A stretch of 64,000 nt of DNA from Streptomyces sp. NBC_00271. GTDB taxonomy: Bacteria; Actinomycetota; Actinomycetes; Streptomycetales; Streptomycetaceae. The position numbers were made by a program, and so were the translations under genes. Numbering within the stretch: position 1 is the stretch's first letter; every line of letters starts with the position of its first letter. Below the pieces are notes generated by a model. That model saw only the letters and a list, made by a program, of their open reading frames with translations, had not been told where the DNA came from and made no database searches. Shown piece by piece: positions 25,697 through 33,689 of the stretch. Location of the stretch: contig NZ_CP108070.1 in assembly GCF_036178845.1 (NCBI RefSeq), forward strand, positions 4,092,001 to 4,156,000. Direction: 5' to 3'.

Positions 25697-26148
25697 TGAG
25701 CCACTCCCCGCTTCACGTCCAGCTCGGCCTGCTTGCGAATGCGGTCCGCAATCGGGTCGACCCTGCGGCGTGCGGCGTGCTCGTACAGCCCGACCGCCAG
25801 ACAGGTGACGGGTACCTGGAGCAGCCCGAGAAGCAGCCCCGTGGACAGGCCGCCCGAGACAGTGCCCGTCATCAACGACGGTGCGAACGCGGACAGCACA
25901 AGAAAGAGCGTGAAGTATCCGAGCGCCGTGAACGTCGCCACGCGCCGCTGGGTGCGGTAGGCGCGGCGCAACACACGTAGGTCGCTGTGGTGACCGAGCC
26001 CCGTATGAGGCGACGTCATCCCGCTGTCGAACTCCTGATGCTGCTGCCACGCGTAGATGACATCGGAAGAGGAGAAATGAGGCGCGGGGCGGTACGGCGC
26101 TCCTGACCGGTGCGGCTGGTATTCGGGATAAGGGAACGGATCTGGCAT
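25693..26148 (-). CDS. DUF485 family membrane protein
   Basis: 151 residues: a Pro/His/Tyr-rich N-terminus, then LRRAYRTQRRVATFTALGYFTLFLVLSAFAPSLM and a second hydrophobic hairpin GLLLGLLQVPVTCLAVGLYEHAA, the two-TM DUF485 layout. Small subunit genes of this kind precede SSS symporters. ATG at 26148 has AGGAG seven bases upstream. Translationally coupled to the symporter through a GTGA overlap. Confidence 0.8.
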   Translation of the reverse strand: MPDPFPYPEYQPHRSGAPYRPAPHFSSSDVIYAWQQHQEFDSGMTSPHTGLGHHSDLRVLRRAYRTQRRVATFTALGYFTLFLVLSAFAPSLMTGTVSGGLSTGLLLGLLQVPVTCLAVGLYEHAARRRVDPIADRIRKQAELDVKRGVAQ

Positions 26149-26729
26149 CCCGTTTCTCCTCATGCGACTCATGGACCCATACGGGACCGAAGGGAAGCGG
26201 GGGGTGGGCGCACGCTACCCAGCAGGTATGGACCAGCGCCAGACTCTGGCCAAACTGAGCAGTTGGTATGCAGCAGATCGATGGCTGTATCAACTACTTC
26301 TGTTCGGCGCCGGGGAATCATGGGCCACTGGCCTCGATGTTTCGTGACGGCCCGTTGGTTCATCCAGTGGGCCGTTTCGGCTGCTCAGGCGGGTGGCGGG
26401 CATGGTCGCGGCCCGCCTGTCGCGTCGGGTGGGCGCCGGGTTCCACTGCTCCGGTCGTGGAACGGTTCGCTGGGGCGGGGCGTTGTTGCTGGTCAGCCGG
26501 GATTCGGCAGTGCCTGGAGTCGGGCGAACGCGGTGGTGATCAGCTGGGTCCAGTGCTGGGCCAGGCGGAGCCAGCGGCACCCTTCGCGGCACCTCCGGCA
26601 ATGCCGTGATGGCGACGAGGGTTGCAGTCGCGGTGCCGAAGGATTGCGGTGATGCTGTCAGGGGGAGCGTGGCCGGCCTCGCACGGGCAGTGTGCGTCGG
26701 TGACCGCGCTGTACAGGAAGGGTGCTGCC
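26149..26729. other. Gene-poor stretch inside the element
   Basis: About 580 bases between divergent genes. It should hold the promoters of the DUF485/symporter operon (left) and of the small membrane protein (right). On the minus strand a short frame ending near 26495 reads WTQLITTAFARLQALPNPG before a stop, which looks like the end of a lost gene, perhaps a transposase, but I cannot confirm this. Confidence 0.3.
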
Positions 26730-27161
26730 ATGACAACGGTGCCGGACAGGACACGGAGAGTCCCCGGAAAGCCCGGCAGCGGCGAAACGATCAACGAGGC
26801 CTCCTCGTTCGCCGGGATCATGATGCTGCTCAGCGGGCCCCTCAGCATTCTTATGGGCGCGTCCGGCATCGCACAGGACACCCTGTTCGCCGCGTCCCGG
26901 TACGCCTACCGGTTCGACCTGACCGCTTGGGGCTGGATTCACCTTGTGATCGGAGTGGCACTTGTCATTACCGGCCTGGGAGTCCTGACAGACAAGAGCT
27001 GGGGGCGCGGGGCCGGTGTAGTGGTGGCAGGGATCAGCCTGATCACCCAGTTCATGTTCGTTCCGTACTACCCGTTGTGGGCCATCCCTGCGATGACACT
27101 CGACCTCCTGATCCTGTTTGCGCTGACGAGGGTCCATATCGAGACCAGGGGCGGTCGGTGA
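26730..27161 (+). CDS. DUF7144-like small membrane protein
   Basis: 143 residues with four hydrophobic segments (about 25-45, 66-84, 91-108, 112-133); the pattern FAGIMMLLSGPLSILMG ... WGWIHLVIGVALVITGLGVL matches the four-TM DUF7144/DUF4383-like proteins common in Streptomyces. Function unknown. ATG at 26730 follows AGGAAGG by eight bases. Confidence 0.7.
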   Translation: MTTVPDRTRRVPGKPGSGETINEASSFAGIMMLLSGPLSILMGASGIAQDTLFAASRYAYRFDLTAWGWIHLVIGVALVITGLGVLTDKSWGRGAGVVVAGISLITQFMFVPYYPLWAIPAMTLDLLILFALTRVHIETRGGR

Positions 27162-27245
27162 ACCCAGCACTTCTGCCTGGGTCGATGGTGGACGGGATGG
27201 GAGCTCCCCCGCGCACGCCACCGCGGACCCGCAGTCGCGAACGGC

Positions 27246-27540
27246 GCCCCCTCCATCCCGGTGCTGGCCGATCCCCCTTTCGTGCTCTCCATCGCGCTCG
27301 GCCTTCGTCGTGGCGATGCGTGAGCGTGCGGGTGATCGCTGGGAAGAGAGTGGCCACGTCTTCACCACGCGAACGGGCCGACCGATCGCCGCCGGGGTGG
27401 CGCCACGCGTCGTGATGGAGATCCTGGGGCACAGCCAGATCGCCGTCACGATGAACGTCTACGCCCACGTGGTCCAGGACACGCAGCGCGAGGCGAGCCA
27501 CATGGACCGGCTGCTCACGAGGCGCCTACAGCGCGAGTAG
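27246..27540 (+). pseudogene. Tyrosine integrase remnant
   Basis: Two pieces in different frames. About 27246-27326 reads VLSIALGLRRGDA then a stop, the conserved segment around the first catalytic Arg. From 27310 in another frame comes GHVFTTRTGRPIAAGVAPRVVMEILGHSQIAVTMNVYAH, the C-terminal segment with the second His/Trp box region and the Tyr of MNVYAH. The sequence between GRPI and PRVVMEILGHS, where the HDLRHT box should be, is missing. So the gene has at least one frameshift and an internal deletion and is inactive. It ends 66 bases from the tRNA-proximal repeat, the standard place for this integrase. Confidence 0.75.
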
Positions 27541-27570
27541 TCCCGGCGCTGATGTCAGATCCGGATGTCA

Positions 27571-27604
27571 AAGACCCCCAGCCATGATCGGCTGGGGGTC
27601 TTTT
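27571..27604. terminator. Intrinsic terminator beside tRNA-Val
   Basis: 13-bp perfect stem AAGACCCCCAGCC / GGCTGGGGGTCTT, 6-base loop, followed by TTTT on the plus strand. It ends the integrase remnant and, read on the minus strand, follows the tRNA by a few bases. Confidence 0.85.
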
Positions 27605-27606
27605 GC

Positions 27607-27657
27607 CTGGTGGGCGCGGACGGTTTCGAACCGCCGACATCCGCCTTGTAAGGGCGG
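27607..27657. repeat. Right 51-bp att-like repeat (within tRNA-Val)
   Basis: Direct repeat of 19759-19809, covering the tRNA-Val gene from the anticodon stem through CCA. Because this copy is part of the intact tRNA, it is the tRNA-proximal attachment site. Confidence 0.85.
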
Positions 27658-27682
27658 CGCTCTACCGCTGAGCTACGCGCCC
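27608..27682 (-). tRNA. tRNA-Val (anticodon TAC)
   Basis: On the minus strand: acceptor GGGCGCG pairs with CGCGCCC; D arm GCTC-AGCGGTA-GAGC; anticodon stem CCGCC/GGCGG with loop CTTACAA, giving anticodon TAC (reads GUA, valine); T arm GGCGG-TTCGAAA-CCGTC; discriminator A followed by encoded CCA (27608-27610). The 3' part is duplicated 7.85 kb to the left as an att-like site. Confidence 0.95.
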
Positions 27683-27861
27683 AGGACGAGTCGACAGCCT
27701 ACATTGCCCGGGGGGATGCCCCGCAAACCCGTATCCGGGGGTTAACCCCACCTCCGGTCCGGGAGCGGCCCGGATCCCGCGGCGGACCCCGGAACCGTAC
27801 GGTCGAAAGGCGTCGAAGGGCATCGGAGCGCGTCGGCGTTTCATTCCAGGGGGAGATCTTC

Positions 27862-28644
27862 ATGGCTCGGACTCGGACACGGACAGCTGGGCGGACCGCG
27901 GCGGTCGCCGGTGCCGTCGTCGCTCTCGTCGCGACCGCCGCGGGCTGCGGGGCGAATGCCGGGGACGACAAGCATCCGGAGCATCGGGCGTTCGCGCTGC
28001 ACGGTCGTACGCTCACCGTGGACTCGGACGACTCCGCGCTGGAGTTCGTGGTCGCCGAGTCGGCCGAGGCGGACAAGGTCGAGGTCACCCGGTGGTTCCA
28101 GGGCCACATCCTCGTCGGTGGGGATCCGCGCGTGACCTGGGCGATGAAGGACGACCGGCTGACGCTGCGGATGAAGTGCTCCGGCGCGGTCGCCGACTGC
28201 AGCGCCAAGCACCGGATCGTCGTGCCGCGCGGTGTCGCGGTGAAGGTCGTGGACGGGGACGGGAGCGTACGGGCGGAAGGGTTCAAGGAGGCGCTCGGGA
28301 TCCGTACGTCGGACGGGAGTGTCCGCGTGACGAACTCCTCCGGCGCGCTGGACCTGCGTACCGCCGACGGCTCGATCCGCGCCCTCGGCATCGACTCGCG
28401 CCACGTGCGCGCCCAGACCTCCGACGGGTCCGTACGGCTCGAACTCGGCGTCGTACCCGACCTGGTCGAGGCCCGCAGCCAGGACGGTTCGCTCACCATC
28501 GGGCTGCCCCGCGACACCTACCGGGTGACGGCCGAGAGCGGGGACGGATCCGTACGGGTGTCCGTGCCCCGGGACCCGGCCAGTTCGCACGTGGTGTCCG
28601 CCCGCGCGAACGACGGAAGCATCACAGTACGAACCGCGAACTAA
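27862..28644 (+). CDS. DUF4097-type lipoprotein with beta-strand repeats
   Basis: 260 residues. A type II signal ends in ATAAGC (Cys about 29). The mature part is a beta-solenoid-like series of repeats, each with a DGSxR-type turn: VVDGDGSVRAEGF, RTSDGSVRVTNSSG, RTADGSIRALG, QTSDGSVRLELG, SQDGSLTIGLP, SGDGSVRVSVP, ANDGSITVRT. This is the DUF4097 (adhesin-like) pattern. Probably a membrane-tethered lipoprotein on the outer face; function unknown. ATG at 27862 with GGGGGAG six bases upstream. Confidence 0.85.
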   Translation: MARTRTRTAGRTAAVAGAVVALVATAAGCGANAGDDKHPEHRAFALHGRTLTVDSDDSALEFVVAESAEADKVEVTRWFQGHILVGGDPRVTWAMKDDRLTLRMKCSGAVADCSAKHRIVVPRGVAVKVVDGDGSVRAEGFKEALGIRTSDGSVRVTNSSGALDLRTADGSIRALGIDSRHVRAQTSDGSVRLELGVVPDLVEARSQDGSLTIGLPRDTYRVTAESGDGSVRVSVPRDPASSHVVSARANDGSITVRTAN

Positions 28645-28718
28645 CCGGCCCGTGTGTTCGTCCTTAACCGGTGGGAGAATGACACCGGGCAAGGCGGATG
28701 ACAGCACGGGAGAGGGAT

Positions 28719-30107
28719 GTGACGGCGACACCTTCAGAGCCGTACACGCCGTTTGCGCCACGCGCGCAGTCGGTACGCCGTCAGCCCCATCGATGCCGTG
28801 ACGTGCTGACCCTCGTCACCCTCCCGCTCCTCGCCGCCCTCGTCCTGCCCGCGGCCTTCGCCGGGGGCGGCACCCGGCGCTGGTTCGGCGGGCGCTCCGA
28901 GAGTCAGCGGGCCGAGGCGCAGGCCGCGAAGGACGCCGCTGCGGCCGCGTTCTACGAGCTGGACACCGCCCAGCGCGATCTGCGGATCTCGATCGAGACC
29001 ATCATCGCCGTCGACGACTCCCCCGCGGCCCGCCGCGCCGTCTCCGACTTCGAGGCGCTGGGCCGGCGCATCGACGAGGCCAGTGGAAAGTACATCGAGG
29101 CCGTCGACGCCCACGACCTCGACCGGGACGAGCTGGAGGCGTCGGTCGCCACCCGCGCCCGCGCCGAACTCACCGCAGCCAAGGACCAACTGGGGCGGGT
29201 CAAACAGGATCTGGACCGGTTCGGCCAGGGACTCGCGCCGCTGCTCGGGAAGGCCGAGACGCAGCTCGCCCGGCTCGCGCCCGCCGTCGAGCGCGCCCGC
29301 CAGGCCCTGCTCGCCGCCTCGAACGCCCTCGATGACGTACGCAAGACAGGCCTCAGAGCCGATGATCTGGCCGGCCGGCTCGCCGCGCTCGGGCCCGAGC
29401 TGACCAAGCTCAACCAGGGGGCCGGAGCGCACGGCGTACCGGAGACGCTGGAGCGCGCCGAGCGGGTCTCACGGGAGGCCGGGGCGGTGCGCGCGGAGGC
29501 CGAGCGGCTGCCGGAGCGGGCCGCGGAGATCGACCACCGGTTGGTGTCGCTGCGCACCCGCGCCCAGGCGCTGACCACCCGCGCCGGGCAGGTGGAGCCG
29601 GTGCTGAGCGAGCTGCGGCGCCGGTTCTCGGCCGCCTGCTGGCAGGACCTGCAACACGTACCGGAGCAGGCCACCGAGAACGTACGGCAGGCCGAGCTCA
29701 AGCTGAAGGAGGCGCAGGCCGCGCGCGACGCGCAGCGCTGGCCGGACGCCACCTCGCTGCTGTCCACGGTGCGCGCGCTGCTGAACGGTACCGACGAGGC
29801 CGTGTCGGCGGCCGGCGACCGGCTGCGACGGCTGAACGCCGTGTCCAAGGACCCCCAGCAGGAGATCGACCGCACCCGCTTCGCCATCCGGGACGCCCAG
29901 CGCCTGGCCATGGCGGGCCGCAACACCCCGGATCCGCGGCACGCCCGCCCGCTCGACGACTCCGTCGCCCGGCTGGATCGTGCCGTCGCCGCGCTGGAGG
30001 GGCGCCACCCTGACTACTGGCACTTCCTGACCGAGACGGAGGCGGTACGGGCGACGGCCGCCCGGGTGGTCTCTCAGATCCGCGAGGAGCGCGGCGGCCC
30101 GGTCTGA
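28719..30107 (+). CDS. Membrane-anchored coiled-coil protein, function unknown
   Basis: 462 residues. A short N-terminal tail precedes one transmembrane segment, DVLTLVTLPLLAALVLPAAFA (about 28-48), followed by a long, highly charged Ala/Leu/Arg/Glu-rich helical region with heptads (SQRAEAQAAKDAAAAAF, LERAERVSREAGAVRAEAERLPERAAEI). It looks like an extended coiled coil. No catalytic motif seen. GTG at 28719 has GGGAG six bases upstream; an in-frame ATG at 28698 lies 21 bases earlier. Separate from the DUF4097 gene by about 75 bases and possibly co-transcribed. Confidence 0.7.
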   Translation: MTATPSEPYTPFAPRAQSVRRQPHRCRDVLTLVTLPLLAALVLPAAFAGGGTRRWFGGRSESQRAEAQAAKDAAAAAFYELDTAQRDLRISIETIIAVDDSPAARRAVSDFEALGRRIDEASGKYIEAVDAHDLDRDELEASVATRARAELTAAKDQLGRVKQDLDRFGQGLAPLLGKAETQLARLAPAVERARQALLAASNALDDVRKTGLRADDLAGRLAALGPELTKLNQGAGAHGVPETLERAERVSREAGAVRAEAERLPERAAEIDHRLVSLRTRAQALTTRAGQVEPVLSELRRRFSAACWQDLQHVPEQATENVRQAELKLKEAQAARDAQRWPDATSLLSTVRALLNGTDEAVSAAGDRLRRLNAVSKDPQQEIDRTRFAIRDAQRLAMAGRNTPDPRHARPLDDSVARLDRAVAALEGRHPDYWHFLTETEAVRATAARVVSQIREERGGPV

Positions 30108-30214
30108 GCTTCTCCGGTACCGCCGATCCCGGTCCCCTGTGTTGGCGGTCCCGGGCCTCCGGGCGGATGCTGGGATGTACGTACGGCCTCCGCTAGCTGG
30201 AGAGGGAGGCGGAC

Positions 30215-30955
30215 ATGGCCACGCACGTACTTCGTCCCGGAACCCGACGACGCATCGCCTTCGACGACCATCTGCCGGTCGATCACCGGCTGAACACGTT
30301 CTATCGGATCGGCGCGGGCCTGATGGGCCTCTTCCTGCTCGCCTTCGGCATCCTGGGCCTGACCAACAACGTCGGCTTCTTCACCACCCACGGGGACAGG
30401 GTCATAGGGCTGAACACCAACGGCTCGCTCAGCGTGCTGTCCATCTGCGTGGGGCTGCTGCTGTTCGTGGGCATGGTGATCGGCGGGAACTTCGCCTCGA
30501 CGCTCAACATGGTCTTCGGCGTCCTGTTCATCCTCAACGGATTCCTGAACCTGGCGCTGCTGGACGGCCGCTACAACTTCCTCGCCTTCCGCATCCAGAA
30601 CGTGCTGTTCAGCTTTGTGGTCGGCGTCCTGCTGATGTTCTTCGGGATGTACGGGAGGGTCGGCTCGGCCCTGCCGCACGACAACCCGTACTACAAAGCC
30701 CGTCACCCCGAGGAGGCCGAGCGGACGGAGCGGATCGGGGCGCTGCGGGAGTCGGCCTCGGCAACGGCCCTGCAGCAGTCGCACAGGGCCGCGCCGACGC
30801 CCAAGGCCGTGGGCGGCACGGAAACCAAGGCATCGGAAACCACCGAAGCGTCGGAATCCAAAGCGTCGGAATCCAAGGCAGCGGAATCCAGGGCATCGGA
30901 GACCGAGGCAGCGGAGACCAAGGCCGCCGAGCCGCCCAGGACCACGGACCCCTAG
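30215..30955 (+). CDS. DUF4383 membrane protein
   Basis: 246 residues. Four hydrophobic segments (about 33-51, 73-91, 94-114, 128-148) with LNTFYRIGAGLMGLFLLAFG and LNMVFGVLFILNGFLNLALL, the DUF4383 pattern. The C-terminal 70 residues are a polar tail of repeated ASESKASESKAAES-type units, probably disordered. ATG at 30215; GGAGAGGGAGG upstream. Function unknown. Confidence 0.8.
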   Translation: MATHVLRPGTRRRIAFDDHLPVDHRLNTFYRIGAGLMGLFLLAFGILGLTNNVGFFTTHGDRVIGLNTNGSLSVLSICVGLLLFVGMVIGGNFASTLNMVFGVLFILNGFLNLALLDGRYNFLAFRIQNVLFSFVVGVLLMFFGMYGRVGSALPHDNPYYKARHPEEAERTERIGALRESASATALQQSHRAAPTPKAVGGTETKASETTEASESKASESKAAESRASETEAAETKAAEPPRTTDP

Positions 30956-30977
30956 GTCACCTCAGGTGACCAGGTGA

Positions 30978-32120
30978 TCAGGTGCGGTACGCGTAGTACG
31001 CCGAGGTCGGGTACGACGCGAGGATGCTCGACAGCGACCGGCGGTAGGTGTCGGCGTCGTGGTACGTCAGGTACGGCATGCCGCTGGAGCTGCGGTAGGA
31101 CGTGACCATGGTGTGGTCCTTGGACCCGTCCTTGTCGAAGTCCACCTGCAGGACGTCACCGACGTCCATCTGGTAGACGTTCGCCAGCGGCGCGGTGCGC
31201 TTGGCGGTCTGGGTGAACCAGGACCACTCGTTCACGCCCGCCCAGGAGTCGGACTGGCCGTTGGCGACGTAGTACCAGGTGTCGTACTCCTCCGGAGTCA
31301 CGGTGCTGATCGGCTGCCAGCCGCCCGCCAGCAGACTCTGGCTCACGAAGTTGGTGCAGTCGCCGCCGACCCCGTTGAACTTGCGGTAGGCCGCGTTGTA
31401 GTTCTTCCAGTACTTCTCGGCGTAGGTCGCCATCGCCGCGTAGTCGTACGCGCCTCCGGTGAGCTTCTTGGGGTTGGCGGGCGCGGGATACGTGGTCGCT
31501 GCCGGGGGGGCGTCGACAACGGCCATCGGGGTCCTGCGCGCGGGGGCGGCGGTGACGGGTTCGTTGACCTGGTGGGCGCCCGTGTCGGTCGTACGCAGGC
31601 CCGAGAGCTTCCAGGTGCCGTCCGGCTGGGCGGCGAAGGTCAGGACGTGGTGCGCGTCGAACCCCGTGGTGTCGGGTTCGTCGCCGCGGATCTTCTTGTA
31701 CGTGAGGACGGTGGTCTCGGTGACCCAGGCGGTGGCCACCTTGCCCCACCTGCGCGTCCTGTCGACGGTGACCTTGGTGTCGGCGGCGGTGTAGGCCTCA
31801 CCCAGCGCCGCGAGGCGGGAGCGGGTGCCGCGCAGGGAGGTCACCGCGGTGTCCTCCGTCTTCGTCAGCGCGGCGGTCAGCTTGATGCCTCCCGTCGACT
31901 TCGACGCGAGGGCCGTGCGGGGTGCCGGCCCGCTCTTGTCGAGGAGGGCCGCCGTGCGGTCGGTGAGCACGGCGTCCGCCATCCGGCCGAACGCGTCGGC
32001 CGTCGCCCGGTTCACGGTGACGGACGCGGTCGCCGCGTGGGCGGAGGAAAGGGGCAGCAGCACTGCGGAGACGGCGATCGCCGTCAGGGTCGAGCATCGG
32101 CTCAACGTCTTCGATCTCAC
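30978..32120 (-). CDS. Secreted amidase-domain protein (Amidase_6)
   Basis: 380 residues with a Sec signal (LTAIAVSAVLLPLSSAHAA). The N-terminal part (about 40-215) is a variable domain; the C-terminal 170 residues are the putative amidase domain: YDYAAMATYAEKYWKNYNAAY, then GGDCTNFVSQSLLAGGW with the catalytic Cys, and DGSKDHTMVTSYR with the His. This NlpC/P60-like fold cleaves amide bonds, often in cell-wall peptides. GTG at 32120 with AAGGAG nine bases upstream. First of three minus-strand envelope genes, though each is likely transcribed separately. Confidence 0.8.
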   Translation of the reverse strand: MRSKTLSRCSTLTAIAVSAVLLPLSSAHAATASVTVNRATADAFGRMADAVLTDRTAALLDKSGPAPRTALASKSTGGIKLTAALTKTEDTAVTSLRGTRSRLAALGEAYTAADTKVTVDRTRRWGKVATAWVTETTVLTYKKIRGDEPDTTGFDAHHVLTFAAQPDGTWKLSGLRTTDTGAHQVNEPVTAAPARRTPMAVVDAPPAATTYPAPANPKKLTGGAYDYAAMATYAEKYWKNYNAAYRKFNGVGGDCTNFVSQSLLAGGWQPISTVTPEEYDTWYYVANGQSDSWAGVNEWSWFTQTAKRTAPLANVYQMDVGDVLQVDFDKDGSKDHTMVTSYRSSSGMPYLTYHDADTYRRSLSSILASYPTSAYYAYRT

Positions 32121-32276
32121 TGAGGACTCTCCTTACACCCGATCAGATGCCGGGGAGGGAATCTTTACACGTCCTCCTCAACTGTGGTGAACCCGGGTGG
32201 ATTTCATGCACGCCCAGGTCAACTCCCTTGAGAAAAGAGTAAGTTGACGCACCGAAAGTCAGGACGCCGTTCACGG

Positions 32277-33578
32277 CTACTTCACCACCGTCGACCAGTC
32301 CGGGGACTGCGCGGGATCCAGACTGCGCAGGCGCTCCAGGGTCTCGGGCTTCTGCACGTCGAGCCAGTCGGCCAGTTCACGGAAGGACACACAGCGAACG
32401 CCCTTCTTCGTGCACACGTTCTTGACGACCTGGTCGATGGACTTCATGTAGATGCCACCGTTCCAGTTCTCGAAGTGGTTGCCGATGAACAGCGGTGCGC
32501 GACTGCCGTAGTACACGCGGTTGAAACCGTCCATGTACGACGCGACGGTCTCCTGCTCCCACTCGGGGTACTTGGCCGGGTCGCCCTCGGTCGAGTCGCC
32601 GGACTGGTTGGCGAGGAAGTTGAAGTCCATGGACAGGCCTTGGAACTTGCCGCCCTCGTAGGGGAGCAGCTGCAGCGGGAAGTCCCAGACGCCCTCCTTC
32701 TTGTTGGGCCATATCTGGAGGTTGCCCGAGGAGCTCGCGTCGTAGCGCCAGTCGTAGTCCTTGGCGGTCGCCTTCATGGCCTTGAGCAGGTTCTTCTGGC
32801 CCTCCAGGCAGGGCGCGCGCCCGCCGTTGACCTCCTTCGTGGGGTCGAACGGCAGGGCCGGCAGGTCGGTGTAGCCGGTGTTGGTCTTCCACTTCTCGAC
32901 GAACGAGAAGAACTGGTTGATCTCGCTCTCCCACTCCGCCACGCTCCAGTCCCCGCCGCCCTTGTCCTCGCAGAAGTGACCGTTGAAGTGGGTGCCGATC
33001 TCGTTGCCCGCCTTGTAGGCCTTGCCGAGCTCCTCCAGCGTGTCGCGGATGTGCTCGTCGGTGGCGTAGCTGATCGCCGCGGCGCCCGGCGCGTGCATCG
33101 GCGGTTTGTAGAGCGTCTTCTTGTCCTTGGGCAGCAGATAGATGCCGGTCAGGAAGAACGTCATGTGGGCGTTGTACTGCTCCGCCAACTCCTGGTAGTG
33201 CGTGAAGAGTTTGTCGTCGCCCTGGAGGGCGCCGTCCCAGGAGAAGACGACGAACTGGGGCGGCTTCTCACCGGGCTTGAGGGGGACGGGCTTCAACTGG
33301 CCCTTCTGCGGCCCGGTGTAGGACGTGGAGCCGTCTCCGAGCACCTTCGTCTTGCCGTCCCACGGGGGTTCCTTGGTCGTCTTGGTGGCGCCGGCCCCGG
33401 AGCGGGGACCGCCGGCCGAGGCGGCCGGTGTGGTGTTGTCCGAGTGGTTCAGGGCCAGGTAGGTGGCGGTCGTCGACGTCACGACGAGGAAGGCCGCCAT
33501 GGCCACGAAACCCTGGCGGGCGGAACCGGGAGCGGGCGCGGGTTCGCGGCGGCGGTGACCGCTGTGCTTCGAGTTCAT
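32277..33578 (-). CDS. NodB-like polysaccharide deacetylase homologue, membrane anchored
   Basis: About 433 residues: cytosolic tail, one transmembrane segment (GFVAMAAFLVVTSTTATYLAL), linker, then a NodB-like domain. Motifs: FVVFSWDGA (motif 1), NEIGTHFNGHF (His pair, motif 2), NGGRAPCLEG (motif 3), YDWRYDASS (motif 4) and PLFIGNHFENW (motif 5). In motif 1 the usual T-F-D-D-G is S-W-D-G: the metal Asp is kept but the catalytic-base Asp is Trp. Deacetylase activity is therefore doubtful. ATG at 33578; GTG at 33587 is an alternative. Neighbour of a penicillin-binding protein gene. Confidence 0.7.
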   Translation of the reverse strand: MNSKHSGHRRREPAPAPGSARQGFVAMAAFLVVTSTTATYLALNHSDNTTPAASAGGPRSGAGATKTTKEPPWDGKTKVLGDGSTSYTGPQKGQLKPVPLKPGEKPPQFVVFSWDGALQGDDKLFTHYQELAEQYNAHMTFFLTGIYLLPKDKKTLYKPPMHAPGAAAISYATDEHIRDTLEELGKAYKAGNEIGTHFNGHFCEDKGGGDWSVAEWESEINQFFSFVEKWKTNTGYTDLPALPFDPTKEVNGGRAPCLEGQKNLLKAMKATAKDYDWRYDASSSGNLQIWPNKKEGVWDFPLQLLPYEGGKFQGLSMDFNFLANQSGDSTEGDPAKYPEWEQETVASYMDGFNRVYYGSRAPLFIGNHFENWNGGIYMKSIDQVVKNVCTKKGVRCVSFRELADWLDVQKPETLERLRSLDPAQSPDWSTVVK

Positions 33579-33689
33579 ACGGGGCACATTCTGCGAGGGG
33601 GGTGGAAGGAGCGGGCGGGGGCCTTTCGGCCGTCGGGATGCGCGGTGGCCTCTCGGCCGTCGGGGTGGGCGGCCTCGTGGCCGTCGCGG

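Larger units (their letters stand above)
19759..27657. mobile_element. tRNA-Val-integrated element, degenerate
   Basis: About 7.9 kb between two 51-bp direct repeats, the right one being the 3' part of an intact tRNA-Val(TAC). Remains of a tyrosine integrase end 66 bases from the tRNA-proximal repeat, as in actinomycete integrative elements. No replication, transfer or excisionase gene is recognisable, and the integrase is broken, so the element is probably immobile. Cargo: SUKH-like protein, WxL-like and DUF916-like surface proteins, DUF11 protein, DUF485/symporter pair and a small membrane protein. Confidence 0.7.

Noticed and set aside
24092..26293. A 733-residue minus-strand frame as one symporter gene
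   Set aside because: The first 199 residues have no membrane character and overlap the DUF485 gene; GTG at 25696 with a GTGA overlap is the sensible start.
26149..26729. Possible transposase end (WTQLITTAFARLQALPNPG) on the minus strand
   Set aside because: Only about 20 residues in one frame; no inverted repeats or catalytic motifs seen.
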